In this document: positions 46,518 through 55,875 of the stretch, piece by piece
Layout of the letters: every line of letters starts with the position of its first letter
Position numbering within the stretch: position 1 is the stretch's first letter
NCBI GenBank assembly: GCA_030599585.1
Contig: JAUVNS010000005.1
Span: 62,001 to 126,000 of the forward strand
Direction: 5' to 3'
Source: Promethearchaeota archaeon
GTDB lineage: Archaea; Asgardarchaeota; Lokiarchaeia; Sigyniarchaeales; SOKP01
Length of the DNA: 64,000 nt
Program-made: the position numbers and the translations under genes
Notes under the pieces: model-generated
Told to the model about the DNA's origin: nothing
Database searches by the model: none
The model's input: only the letters and a program-made list of their open reading frames with translations

Positions 46518-48566
46518 ATGTCGAAATTAAATGTCAAGAAAGTCATAATTTTCAAACACGGAGTCTCTTATTACATTCATGAAGGTAATGTAATAGGAAC
46601 CGATACCTTTGAGTTAGAGTTTAAAATTGACGAAATGGATGACGTGTTAAAATCGCTCTTTGTTTTGGATACAAGCGAAAAGGGTTATATTAGTTCGATT
46701 TCATACGATGCTGCTTTAGAAACCTCCCAACTTTTAAAATCAATAATGCTCAATATTCCTGATAGAGGGTCTTTATCGTCACTTATCACGCAGATAAAAG
46801 GAGCAGATGTTAAATTAACCGTTGCAGGGGGAAAAACTATAGTAGGGACGATCATTGGAATTGAAGAAATAGAAAAGATGAATAAAAATGAAAAAACAGT
46901 GGAAAAATTGCTAATTTTACTCCAAGAAAATGACGAAATATCTAAATTCAATTTTTCTGACTTCAAATCTTTTGATATTCTGAATGAGGACATTAAAAAA
47001 GATCTTAAATTCTTTTTGGATACCGTTATATCGGGGAAGAAAAAAGACGCAAAAAAAATCAAAATTAATTGCGAATCAGGAGGGGACGACGAAGTTGAGA
47101 GGATCATTTTTGTATATTATATCCGAGAAAGTCCAATTTGGAAAACATCTTATCGCTTAATAATGAGCAAAGAACAAGCTCAAGAAGAAAAATGTCTACT
47201 TTCTGGTTGGAGCCTTATAGAAAACACAACCAATCAAGATTGGGAGAATGTAGAGTTATCCCTCGTAGCTGGAATGCCTGTCTCTTTTAAATACGAATTT
47301 TATCGCCCAATTTTTATACAACGCCCCGTAATACGACCTCCAAGAGTCTTAAGCGTAAAACCAACTGAAATCGAAGAAGGTTTAAAAAGTGAGGATTATG
47401 GAGAGTACGAAATGGACGCTCTAGAAGCCGCACCTAGAGATATGATGAAAAAGGCGAAAATGGGACGGAGGGGGATCCCTCAACCCGCACCTGCTGCGCC
47501 TGCTGGATTTGGTGGGAGGTTGATGGGTATTATGTCTGATGATGCTCTGTTAGAAAAGGTAAAGTCCCAAACGCAAGTACAAACTAAAGATTTAGGAGAA
47601 CTCTTTGAATATAATATATCTAACCCAGTCACCATAAAAAGGAAACAATCTGCGTTAGTCCCAATTTTAACAGAGGTGATTAAAGCGAGGAGAGTGTTGT
47701 TGTATAACAAAAACGAATACGACAAAAATCCAAACGCATGCCTTGAAATCACAAATAATACGAATCTAACGCTTGAAAGAGGACCTGTGACAATTATTTA
47801 CGACGATAATTTAGCAGGCGAAGCAATCGTTCCATTTCTCAACAAAGAAGACACGCGCTTGCTAAATTATGCTGTGGAGCAAGCAGTTTTAATTAGGCAC
47901 GAAACTAAAACCGAAAGCTTAAGCGTACATAAAGTTACTATAGGAAGCGGTTATTCTTACGAATATTACTACACGAACATGATGACTACATACAAAATAC
48001 AAAATAAAACAAGTGAAGAGAAGGAACTCTATCTAGATCACCCTAAAACCCATGGATATAAATTTATTGAAAAACCTATTGATCCCGAAGAAACACCAAA
48101 TTACTGGCGTTTTAAAATCACATTGAAGCCCAAAGATGCTATAACTTTTAAATTGAAAGAACAAAGAGAGGATAACTCAAGCAACTACTTAAGAAATTGG
48201 TCTAGAGATGATATATTTAAGAGAGTTGGATTTTATGTCAAACAGAAATTTATTAATGAAAAATTGGAAAACCAATTAAAAGAAATTGCAGAATCTATCC
48301 AAGATTTAAATCAAAAGAAGCAAAAAAAATCTAAATTGGTTGAAGAGAGAAACCAAATGTCTGACGAACAATCAAGACTTAGAGAGAATATATCTGTATT
48401 AGGAGAGGATACCCAATCTATCGCTTTGAAGGAGCGATATATCAAAAAGTTCAACGATCAAGAGACTAGGTTTGAGAAAATTTCTGTAGAGACTAAAAAA
48501 TTAACACAAGAGATTGATTCACTCAACAAAAAGATCGAGACCAAAATGAACAAACTAAAAACTTAA
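46518..48566 (+). CDS. DUF4139-domain protein with C-terminal coiled coil
   Basis: The 682-residue protein resembles the DUF4139 (mucoidy-inhibitor-like) family: SPIWKTSYRLIM near residue 205, SGWSLIENTTNQDWENVEL near 233 and a long beta-rich C-terminal part. Family members lie at membranes or surfaces in bacteria; the biochemical role is unknown. A proline/alanine/glycine linker (PQPAPAAPAGFGG) interrupts the domain near 325. The last 80 residues are coiled coil. Thioredoxin gene 86 bp upstream, same direction. Confidence 0.75.
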   Translation: MSKLNVKKVIIFKHGVSYYIHEGNVIGTDTFELEFKIDEMDDVLKSLFVLDTSEKGYISSISYDAALETSQLLKSIMLNIPDRGSLSSLITQIKGADVKLTVAGGKTIVGTIIGIEEIEKMNKNEKTVEKLLILLQENDEISKFNFSDFKSFDILNEDIKKDLKFFLDTVISGKKKDAKKIKINCESGGDDEVERIIFVYYIRESPIWKTSYRLIMSKEQAQEEKCLLSGWSLIENTTNQDWENVELSLVAGMPVSFKYEFYRPIFIQRPVIRPPRVLSVKPTEIEEGLKSEDYGEYEMDALEAAPRDMMKKAKMGRRGIPQPAPAAPAGFGGRLMGIMSDDALLEKVKSQTQVQTKDLGELFEYNISNPVTIKRKQSALVPILTEVIKARRVLLYNKNEYDKNPNACLEITNNTNLTLERGPVTIIYDDNLAGEAIVPFLNKEDTRLLNYAVEQAVLIRHETKTESLSVHKVTIGSGYSYEYYYTNMMTTYKIQNKTSEEKELYLDHPKTHGYKFIEKPIDPEETPNYWRFKITLKPKDAITFKLKEQREDNSSNYLRNWSRDDIFKRVGFYVKQKFINEKLENQLKEIAESIQDLNQKKQKKSKLVEERNQMSDEQSRLRENISVLGEDTQSIALKERYIKKFNDQETRFEKISVETKKLTQEIDSLNKKIETKMNKLKT

Positions 48567-48691
48567 TAAAAAGTTTTAAAACCCCATATTTTCTTTTTTA
48601 TTACAGAAATTATTTGTTTACAAACTCTATAAAAAAATAAATATTATTTCAAAAATAAGATCTAATGGTATTATTACGATAGGTGTAAAAA

Positions 48692-48916
48692 ATGAGTATT
48701 GATGAACTTCAAGAACAAGTAGAAAAATTTAAGGGTGAAATGGACACGCTCGAGGAAGTTTGCGATACACTTCCAGAGTGTAAAGAAGACGATGCTTGCG
48801 AAACATGCGAAACCTACAAAAAAATTGATGCCCTTAACGCTAAAATCGAAGAATTAGAAGAAAAAATCGAATCTATCCTGAGCGAAGATGACGACGACTA
48901 CGAAGACGACGATTAA
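48692..48916 (+). CDS. Small acidic cysteine-containing coiled-coil protein
   Basis: A 74-residue protein with four cysteines grouped as C-x6-C, then CETCETYKK-like, flanked by coiled-coil helices and an acidic tail (SEDDDDYEDDD). The cysteines at CKEDDACETC could bind zinc or form disulfides. AGGTGTAAAA precedes the ATG. Similar acidic tails occur in Spt5 from this window. Function unknown. Confidence 0.6.
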   Translation: MSIDELQEQVEKFKGEMDTLEEVCDTLPECKEDDACETCETYKKIDALNAKIEELEEKIESILSEDDDDYEDDD

Positions 48917-48947
48917 TTCCTACACGCTTTAATTGCTCTCTATATTA

Positions 48948-48973
48948 TTTTTTTTTCTTTTATATTTTTTTTT
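48948..48973 (+). terminator. T-rich terminator after the small acidic gene
   Basis: Two long T-runs lie 30-57 bases after the stop of the + strand gene, before the convergent epimerase gene ends. Confidence 0.35.
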
Positions 48974-48988
48974 CAAACTTTTACAAAT

Positions 48989-49891
48989 TTAGAAAGATAT
49001 TTTCTTTAGTTCCGCTATAGACAAATCAATTCCCTCATCAAATGTTATTTTTGGTATAAATCCAAGCATTTTTATTGCTTTACTAGGGCTTGCGTAAAAT
49101 TTGTTGACATCATAAGATCGTGGCTTAGTAAATTCAACTGTGCTTTTACTTCGAGTCTTTTTAATAATTGTATTGGCTAATTGTTTTAATGAAATTGGAA
49201 CACCTGTAGATATGTTGAAATCGTCAAAAAGATGAGTGTCCCTCTCTATTTCCTGAATGCAGCCCCATATTCCTTGAATCGTGTCATCAATATAAGTGAA
49301 GTCGAAAATTTCCTCTCCTGTCCCGTTAATAATCAAATCTTCTTCTTTAAAAGCCTGTAAAATAAACTTTGGTATGACTCTATCTAAATGATCGTTTTTT
49401 CCAGTATAAACATTTGAAAATCTTAATACTCTTACTTTTAACCCATAGTTTTCGGAGTACACTTTGCACAATTCCTCTCCCGATAGTTTAGAGACTCCAT
49501 AGACGTTAATGGCTTTACGAATTGACGATTCATTAACTGGCAAGATTGCAGACTCACCATATACCTCACGAGAGGAACCAAATATCACCCAAGGGTAATT
49601 ATTATCTGTATATATCAGCCTTGCAGACTCGAGCACGTTAATCATACCTCCAATATTAGTATTAACGCATTCTAAGGGATTTTCATGAGCAATTTTCACT
49701 CTACTCACAGCTGCTAAATGAACAATGCCATTTATGCCTAATACTTTTGATTGTAAAGCTGAAAAATCTCGAACATCCTCCAATGTGTTATCTTTGATAT
49801 CAAAAGGTATAACTTCAATATTTTTTTCTTCTAGTAATCGCTTTAGGGCAGAACCAATGAAACCAGAGCTTCCAGTGAGTAAAATTTTCAT
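48989..49891 (-). CDS. NAD-dependent epimerase/dehydratase (extended SDR)
   Basis: The 300-residue protein has TGSSGFIGSALKRLLE at the N-terminus (Rossmann GxxGxxG) and the catalytic YGVSK near residue 130 with SSREVYGE before it, the UDP-glucose 4-epimerase-like family. Such enzymes make nucleotide sugars for surface polymers or N-glycans. No glycosyltransferases are nearby, so the sugar is not indicated. Confidence 0.88.
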   Translation of the reverse strand: MKILLTGSSGFIGSALKRLLEEKNIEVIPFDIKDNTLEDVRDFSALQSKVLGINGIVHLAAVSRVKIAHENPLECVNTNIGGMINVLESARLIYTDNNYPWVIFGSSREVYGESAILPVNESSIRKAINVYGVSKLSGEELCKVYSENYGLKVRVLRFSNVYTGKNDHLDRVIPKFILQAFKEEDLIINGTGEEIFDFTYIDDTIQGIWGCIQEIERDTHLFDDFNISTGVPISLKQLANTIIKKTRSKSTVEFTKPRSYDVNKFYASPSKAIKMLGFIPKITFDEGIDLSIAELKKISF

Positions 49892-50089
49892 AGTAGTATA
49901 AAATAGCTTGGATAATAATTAAGATTTATCTTAAATAGAAACAAATTTAAAAAAAAAAGTGATGAAGAAATTGGATGTTTTATATTACTTTTTTTTATTA
50001 TTTTATTCACAATAAACAAAATTAAAAAAAGAATTTGTATTTCTCTTAGTAAGACTATTTCTCTAGTTAATTTCAATAATATTCAATAT

Positions 50090-50096
50090 AGGAGGT
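50090..50096 (+). promoter_or_regulatory. Shine-Dalgarno of the acyl-CoA dehydrogenase gene
   Basis: AGGAGGT stands 6 bases before ATG 50103, one of the strongest ribosome-binding sites in the window. Confidence 0.6.
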
Positions 50097-50102
50097 TTAA
50101 AA

Positions 50103-51410
50103 ATGGAAGAAAATAAAAAGAAAAAAAAATTTATGACTCAAGCTATAAGTGACGAAATCCTCGAAAAGTTAAGTTTAAAAAACAGATATTCGTTTTTAAA
50201 TACGAACCTAACGGCTATTTTGGAACCAAAGGAGTTTAATTTTTTACGTAAAGCTCAAAAATTCTGCATGCGTTTCGAAAAGAAAAACGAGATTACACAC
50301 GGTCCTGAAGAAGATGTTTACGATTGGATCCCCGCATTTGGAGCCGAAGGATACCTAACTAGATCTCACAGTTTCGACCTGGTTGATGTTAATTACACCG
50401 ATTATGGTCTAACCATGGAATTGATGAGGAATTTAGCCGTAGGTTTTTTTGACCCCCAGTTTGCCATGGCTGGTGGGGCAACCCAATTAGCTATTAATCC
50501 TCTTTTAGAACACCACGAAAATGTCCCAATCAGGTTAGAGGTACTAAAAAAATTTGTAACAGGAGAAACGCCAGGAGCAATATTAATCACGGAACCCGAA
50601 AGGGGCTCGGACGCAGTTCATATGTTAACCACATGTGATGAACAGCCTGACGGATCTTTTCTTCTAAACGGAGAAAAAATATACAGCACTAACGCTCCTA
50701 AAGCAGGATACGTTGTTGCTTACGCTACAGCAGAGGAAAATAACGGGAATACGATGGCTCAGTTCCTTATAGACACATCGTGGGAGGGTTGGAAGGTTGA
50801 ACGAGTTTATATTCCTTATGTCCCAAAAGTGTGGTTAGGTAAAGAATGGTTTAATAACCTTAGAGTACCAAAGGAATACGTGTTAGGTGGTGTAGGTAAG
50901 GGACGAGAACATCTTTTTGAAGGATTGGTTCCGGAAAGAATAGGGATAGCAATCGATTGTATTTCCAAATGTTGGAACGCAATTGCGTATGCGGCTATAT
51001 ATGTAAATAACAGAAAACAATTCGATCAAATGATTTTGAAATTTCAAGGGGTAGGTTTTACTTTAACTGACCTTTGGGCAAGATTAACTAACCTCACGCT
51101 CGGACTTTTAATGTTTTGTAAAAATTATGATGGCAAAATGGAAAAGTTTGGTGGGGAGCTTCCCAGAAATATTTCACAAGCCTTAGTAGCTTCTGCTAGT
51201 CAGTTCAAGTATCATGTTGCTAAACTTACAGAAGAGATTTGCTATGAAGCTGCCAATCTAATGGGGGGCGCGGGCCTATGCGACAACACTTTAATGCACG
51301 ACCTGGTAAACATCTCTAGAATCGCAGAAATCATAGGTGGGAGTAGACAAATTCAAAACTATGTCATGTCGATGTCGTTACGTCAAGTTTACAAGATGTC
51401 TGGTATCTAA
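50103..51410 (+). CDS. Acyl-CoA dehydrogenase
   Basis: The 435-residue flavoprotein family enzyme contains ITEPERGSDAVHM (substrate/FAD-binding strand, near residue 162), a helix with ERIGIAIDCISK (near 278) and the C-terminal LMGGAGLCDNTLMHDLVNISRIAEIIGGSRQIQ. The last is the typical end of acyl-CoA dehydrogenases, where IxxGxxxI contacts FAD. It oxidises an acyl-CoA with an electron-transfer protein. The usual catalytic Glu is hard to place by eye. No other beta-oxidation genes adjoin. Confidence 0.88.
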   Translation: MEENKKKKKFMTQAISDEILEKLSLKNRYSFLNTNLTAILEPKEFNFLRKAQKFCMRFEKKNEITHGPEEDVYDWIPAFGAEGYLTRSHSFDLVDVNYTDYGLTMELMRNLAVGFFDPQFAMAGGATQLAINPLLEHHENVPIRLEVLKKFVTGETPGAILITEPERGSDAVHMLTTCDEQPDGSFLLNGEKIYSTNAPKAGYVVAYATAEENNGNTMAQFLIDTSWEGWKVERVYIPYVPKVWLGKEWFNNLRVPKEYVLGGVGKGREHLFEGLVPERIGIAIDCISKCWNAIAYAAIYVNNRKQFDQMILKFQGVGFTLTDLWARLTNLTLGLLMFCKNYDGKMEKFGGELPRNISQALVASASQFKYHVAKLTEEICYEAANLMGGAGLCDNTLMHDLVNISRIAEIIGGSRQIQNYVMSMSLRQVYKMSGI

Positions 51411-51505
51411 AACTGTCAATTTATAACTTTTACATTTTTTTTATTTATTTATACATTATGGTTGTCTAAAGCATCGAGTTCTTCGTAAAATTGTTATAAA
51501 CGCTT

Positions 51506-52249
51506 TTACATTATCAGATTTTTGAGTCTCTTCGAAAACTTTTTAGATATTATCAAACTCGTCTCGAATGGACAATTTTTCTTGAACTGGATTATAGATA
51601 TAAAGTTGTCAATTCCAACTAAAGATAATATACCGTATTCCTCGAGTGATATTAATTCACTAATTCTTGAATTCCCAATTATAAATCTACTCTCTAATAA
51701 TCTTATTATCTCTGAAAGGACATTGGAACTAAGGTATGATACGATAACTCTTCCAGTTTGAGTCAATAATGCGGATGAGATTACAAAAGAGGAAAAAGTA
51801 TGAAGTTCCTTAAAGACTTCAATTAGATCCTTTTGAATTTCTTCTGAAACTAACTTCTTGCTCTCTATTATTTCATCGACATTTTTCTCGAAATTTTGAT
51901 ATATCGAAACTTCGCCATTAAAATTATCCGTTAAGTTTTTCAAATCAAATTCGGATATAAACTCGCTTTTAATTTCCCGTAACTGGTTTCTCAGCTCTAC
52001 AAGATTATCAGTTCTATCGCTAAATAGAGCAAACATGAGCTCACTAGAATTAGCTTTTTCTACTTCAAAGATGAATCTAAAAGGTCCAACCTCAATTTCA
52101 GATAACTCTTTAGTTTTCAAAGTTTGTTTAACAAATGAGAAAATTGCGCTTAAAAAGCTACTTGTAAGTTTTATGTCAAAAATATCCTCGTAAGCTTTAT
52201 AAAAAAGTAGTTCGCCCGTTGATTTCATAATAAAGATATTTTTAATCAT
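51506..52249 (-). CDS. Longin-like plus roadblock-like protein
   Basis: The first 95 residues have the longin pattern (IKNIFIMKSTGELLFYKAY, FLSAIFSFVKQTL, LMFALFSDRTDN). The C-terminal 100 residues have the roadblock/LC7 pattern (SSALLTQTGRVIVSYLS, LGIDNFISIIQF-like). A charged helical linker joins them (about 95-145). Both folds are partners of small GTPases and of vesicle-trafficking proteins in eukaryotes, and both are known Asgard signature folds. This fused arrangement suggests a GTPase-binding platform. Assignment is by pattern only. Confidence 0.65.
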   Translation of the reverse strand: MIKNIFIMKSTGELLFYKAYEDIFDIKLTSSFLSAIFSFVKQTLKTKELSEIEVGPFRFIFEVEKANSSELMFALFSDRTDNLVELRNQLREIKSEFISEFDLKNLTDNFNGEVSIYQNFEKNVDEIIESKKLVSEEIQKDLIEVFKELHTFSSFVISSALLTQTGRVIVSYLSSNVLSEIIRLLESRFIIGNSRISELISLEEYGILSLVGIDNFISIIQFKKNCPFETSLIISKKFSKRLKNLIM

Positions 52250-52434
52250 TGGAACTCAAGGAAAATTAGGTTAATAACTCAATAATTAAGGTTTTATATT
52301 CTTTTAATAAAAGTTTAGATTTAAAAATTCTTGTATAAATCATTCTATTGGTATAAAACCGATGAAATTACGCTTTTCTTTCTCCGGACTAAAAATATAA
52401 AAAATTTAATGTTATTGTATTGATATTTTTTAGG

Positions 52435-53205
52435 CTAAAATCCATCAAATTTAGCCCATTCGTCGTCATCATCGATTTCCTCGTCATCATCGTAAAGAGT
52501 CTCAGATTTCTCGGCTTTTACGCCTTCAGCTGACTCTTCTTCATAATCGTCGTACTCGTCATCAAAACTTATAGCTTTATCTAAATCCACTGCTACTTCT
52601 CCTTCGCCCACTTGAATTTCTGGGATAGGTTCCTTCTTTAATTTTTTCTTTTCAACTAATTTGAGGTAATCGCCGTGAATTTTAATCGTAATAGGAGTTT
52701 CTTCTTGTAAAAGCCGTACCACTACTTCTTCGCTACTCGATGTATCGTGTGGCATACGCATAACGAGCGCTCTTGAACCTTCGAATACACCACTTATTAT
52801 TTCAACGGTATCACCCGATTCTAAATATTCGGTGACGCTTCTTGGTAGTAAAACGTGTTTTAACTCATCTAAATCGATATTTTGGACGATTCTTCCTTTA
52901 ATATGGGGAATTCCTTGTACAGCAATTTGAACAGATCTTTTTTGAGGTGCTTCAAAAAATACATAACCGGGTAATAAAGGAGATACAAGCATGGCTCTAA
53001 TATCGGGAACTACATCTAAAATTTTAAACCGGTAAAAAATTTGTCGTAATATGTTACTTTCTTGGTTTATCGTAGTTCTCACAGCAAAAAGTGTTGTAGA
53101 AGGTTCACCTTCCTCGAGATCATTGATTTCTGTCGCTGCAAGATCAACATCTACTTTTAATTCTTCTTCTTTATTGTTTTCAGACTGTTCCTCTTGGTTA
53201 ACCAT
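52435..53205 (-). CDS. spt5: Spt5/NusG transcription elongation factor with acidic tails
   Basis: The core (about 35-180) has the NGN domain (LFAVRTTINQES, PGYVFFEAP, GIPHIKGRI) and a KOW domain (SGDTVEIISGVFEGSRALV). Archaeal Spt5 binds Spt4 and RNA polymerase to keep elongation processive. The core is flanked by an acidic N-terminus (EEQSENNKEEELKVD) and a C-terminal acidic tail of about 65 residues. Archaeal Spt5 is normally about 150 residues; here it is 256. An aIF1A gene lies upstream on the same strand. Confidence 0.9.
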   Translation of the reverse strand: MVNQEEQSENNKEEELKVDVDLAATEINDLEEGEPSTTLFAVRTTINQESNILRQIFYRFKILDVVPDIRAMLVSPLLPGYVFFEAPQKRSVQIAVQGIPHIKGRIVQNIDLDELKHVLLPRSVTEYLESGDTVEIISGVFEGSRALVMRMPHDTSSSEEVVVRLLQEETPITIKIHGDYLKLVEKKKLKKEPIPEIQVGEGEVAVDLDKAISFDDEYDDYEEESAEGVKAEKSETLYDDDEEIDDDDEWAKFDGF

Positions 53206-53386
53206 ATTTTCTCACTTTTTTCTTATTTGAATTATCAAGATTTAGAATGCTTTTATATTGATTTCTTAAAAAAGTAGGATATTATATAAAGGAAATTCTA
53301 AATTATAAAATTTTGCTTTTTAAGGAGATTTTAGTTATGAGAGTAGGTTCCTCAATGTTCAATCAACCTTATCTTCCTATTAATTT

Positions 53387-53767
53387 CTAGAAAGGTATGT
53401 TATTTACATCTAACATTTCAGGAATTCTTCTGTTTCTTTCGAGCCAGGATATTTCTGCCCTAGTATATCTCCAGGTTATTTCGCATTTTCCCAGTTTACC
53501 TTCGACTGGTGTTTCCCAATCCCACGGAGATACTATAACTAAGTCCCCTTTTCTTACCCAAACGCGTTTTTTAATTTTACCGCGAATCCTGCCTACTCGT
53601 TGCTTACCATCCGCGCAAAATACGCCCATTCGTTCGTTCCCATATATCTCAACGACTCTAGCAAACATTTCTCCTATCCTCCTATTGGGAAACTTAACAC
53701 GCGTGACTGGTGGTGGGACATATGGCCCCTTACCTCTCTTCACTTGCTTTCCTTTTTTTTTTGCCAT
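53387..53767 (-). CDS. Translation initiation factor 1A (aIF1A)
   Basis: The OB-fold protein of 126 residues begins MAKKKGKQVKRGKGPY and has the aIF1A/eIF1A features RRIGEMFARVVE, GVFCADGKQRVGRIRGKIKKRVW, VIVSPWDW. It promotes scanning or correct start-codon placement in the 30S A site. I start at ATG 53767 because GAAGGA stands 7 bases before it; ATG 53782 (MKEKIMAKKK) is possible. Confidence 0.95.
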   Translation of the reverse strand: MAKKKGKQVKRGKGPYVPPPVTRVKFPNRRIGEMFARVVEIYGNERMGVFCADGKQRVGRIRGKIKKRVWVRKGDLVIVSPWDWETPVEGKLGKCEITWRYTRAEISWLERNRRIPEMLDVNNIPF

Positions 53768-53797
53768 AATTTTTTCCTTCAAATAATGTGTATAATA

Positions 53798-54133
53798 TTA
53801 GTATTTATCATCAGGTTTATAATCACCTTTAATAAAGACGATTTTTATAGATTTTTGAGAGTCGTTCCGAATATTATGCATTTCTTTTGGTTCCACCAAG
53901 AATACACTCCCTTCTAAAGCACCGAATTCTTTGTCATTTACAATCATGACACCATCACCCTCAACGAAATAAAATGTTTCATCAAGTAAATTGTGCCCGT
54001 GAGCTTTTTCAGCCATTTTTTCTCCAGGTTTTAGTAGAATTAAGCCCCAATCTATACTCGGTCCGCGCATCAAATATTTAACACCAGACTCTCCTCCTCT
54101 GAATGGAATCTCTTTTTCATTTACCCGTTTCAT
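53798..54133 (-). CDS. Cupin-domain protein
   Basis: A 111-residue cupin with motif 1-like HGHNLLDETFYFVEGDGVMIV near residues 45-65 and motif 2 in GSVFLVEPKEMHNIRN near 80-95. The two histidines of HGHN, the glutamate of DETF and the later MHN histidine form a metal site. Small cupins may bind or act on a sugar or small metabolite. Substrate unknown. Confidence 0.82.
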   Translation of the reverse strand: MKRVNEKEIPFRGGESGVKYLMRGPSIDWGLILLKPGEKMAEKAHGHNLLDETFYFVEGDGVMIVNDKEFGALEGSVFLVEPKEMHNIRNDSQKSIKIVFIKGDYKPDDKY

Positions 54134-54232
54134 TTTTTACCGATAAACCTATATCTTATTTACTAAAAACAAATTATCTAAATTAATTTAAGTTAAAAAT
54201 CTTATTAATTTAAATTCTAAGTAGGGTAGTAA

Positions 54233-55420
54233 ATGGTTACTAATTTTAGATTTGCAAGAATACCTAATATAATTTTTGGAGCTGGTAAATTTAGCGAATT
54301 ATACGATATTATCGCAAATTTCGGAAAAAATGTGTTATATGTTATCGGAGGTTCATCGCTTAATGCCTCTGGAAAATGGGATGAAATAGCAAACCAAATG
54401 CTCAGAAGGTCCATTAATTTCTATTCAATATCAATCGCTGGAGAACCTACTCCAAGCTTAATTGATGAGGCTGTTAAGAAATTTCGACAGAAAAAGTTAG
54501 CTTTAATTATTGGAATCGGGGGTGGTAGTGTTATTGATGCTGGAAAAGCTATCTCAGCAATGATTTTTAAGAGCGATTCAATAAAGGAATACCTTGAGGG
54601 CGTTGGAGATAAAATACACAATGGGGAAAAAATCCCCTATATAGCCATCCCTACTACTTCAGGGACAGGCAGCGAAGCAACAAAAAACGCTGTCATAACT
54701 GAGGTGGGTCCTGAAGGATTTAAAAAATCTTTACGGCACGATAATCTGGTCCCAAATTATGCTATAGTGGATCCCAAACTCGTTGTATCCTGCCCACCCT
54801 CAATTACTGCAGCTTGTGGGATGGATGCTTTCACACAATTACTAGAAGCGTATGTATCTCCTCTTTCAAGTCCTATTACTGATGCGTTAGCATATAATGG
54901 AATCAAACAAATGAAAGAAAATATTATATCCGTTTATGGCCGTAAATCTTCAGACATCAATGCAAGATCCACCATGGCCTATGGTTCTTTAATCTCTGGT
55001 ATCGTTCTTGCAAACGCAGGATTGGGAATTGTCCACGGTTTAGCATCTTCAATAGGTGGATTGTTTAACATTCCTCACGGGACTGTATGCGGAACGCTGC
55101 TTGCTGAAAGTACAAAAATGAATGTAAAGCGATTAGAGCAAGCTGGTCGCGGTGGTGAGCATGGGTTAATGAAATACGCAATAGTAGGGGCATTAATCGC
55201 TGGTAAGAGTTATGAGCTAAATCTAGATGTGCCCTATTATTGTTCCGAGTTAGTAGAAACACTTGAAATGTGGACAAAACAATTGAATCTTGATACGTTA
55301 GGCAAATATGGAATAAGACCTAAAGATATTGAAAAAATCGTTAAAAAAACACAATTAAAAAATAATCCAGTTAACCTTAATCCTGAAGATATTAAAGAGA
55401 TAGTAGTAAATCGAATATGA
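54233..55420 (+). CDS. Iron-containing alcohol dehydrogenase
   Basis: Group III metal-dependent alcohol dehydrogenase of 395 residues. GIGGGSVIDAGKAI near 96 binds NAD(P), IPTTSGTGSEAT near 140 is family-specific, and the metal ligands appear in CGMDAFTQLLEAY near 196 and HGLASSIGGLFNIPHG near 266-281. It reduces aldehydes or oxidises alcohols. Together with the aldehyde oxidoreductase at 43884 it could serve alcohol/aldehyde redox balance. It is convergent with, and directly adjacent to, the PIN-domain gene. Confidence 0.92.
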   Translation: MVTNFRFARIPNIIFGAGKFSELYDIIANFGKNVLYVIGGSSLNASGKWDEIANQMLRRSINFYSISIAGEPTPSLIDEAVKKFRQKKLALIIGIGGGSVIDAGKAISAMIFKSDSIKEYLEGVGDKIHNGEKIPYIAIPTTSGTGSEATKNAVITEVGPEGFKKSLRHDNLVPNYAIVDPKLVVSCPPSITAACGMDAFTQLLEAYVSPLSSPITDALAYNGIKQMKENIISVYGRKSSDINARSTMAYGSLISGIVLANAGLGIVHGLASSIGGLFNIPHGTVCGTLLAESTKMNVKRLEQAGRGGEHGLMKYAIVGALIAGKSYELNLDVPYYCSELVETLEMWTKQLNLDTLGKYGIRPKDIEKIVKKTQLKNNPVNLNPEDIKEIVVNRI

Positions 55421-55852
55421 TTAATCAAAAGAAAGAAACTTTTTCTGTCGAAGAAATATAGTACTGACGCCAATTTTTCTCACTTTTCTGCGTAAATCAG
55501 CATCATTAGACGCTAAATAGACCCTCTTCTCGTTTTCTTTTAGTTCTTTACAATTTCTCACCAAAAAATCATCAGTAGTTTCCTCATTTGATTTTGTTTG
55601 ATGGTTGTAAATAAAATTATATTTTTCATTATTATTCTCTAAATATGAAAGGCCAGACTTTAGATTCATAGTAAACTTTGTAGCGTTTGGTTCTCGAATC
55701 CTTTTCGCTTCTAATTCATCTAAAATTTGCTTAAATAGAATAAAAACAGTGCGCCCCTCTAAACTACTATCTATATCATATAGATAATCAATTTTAAACT
55801 GAAATGGAAGTAATATGAAGTTCGCATCAATTACGATAAGATTTTCTAACAT
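55421..55852 (-). CDS. PIN-domain nuclease, Fcf1/VapC9-like
   Basis: The 143-residue protein has the PIN acidic residues in VIDANFILLPFQF (Asp9), a glutamate in ILDELEAKR, TTDDFLV and ASNDADLRRK. FILLPFQFKIDYL is typical of archaeal proteins related to eukaryotic Fcf1/Utp24, which cleave pre-rRNA. It lies 23 bp after the Rab-like GTPase gene, so the two are likely co-transcribed. No antitoxin gene is next to it, so a toxin role is less likely. Confidence 0.85.
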   Translation of the reverse strand: MLENLIVIDANFILLPFQFKIDYLYDIDSSLEGRTVFILFKQILDELEAKRIREPNATKFTMNLKSGLSYLENNNEKYNFIYNHQTKSNEETTDDFLVRNCKELKENEKRVYLASNDADLRRKVRKIGVSTIFLRQKKFLSFD

Positions 55853-55875
55853 TATTTCATTAATATGTTAAAAAA

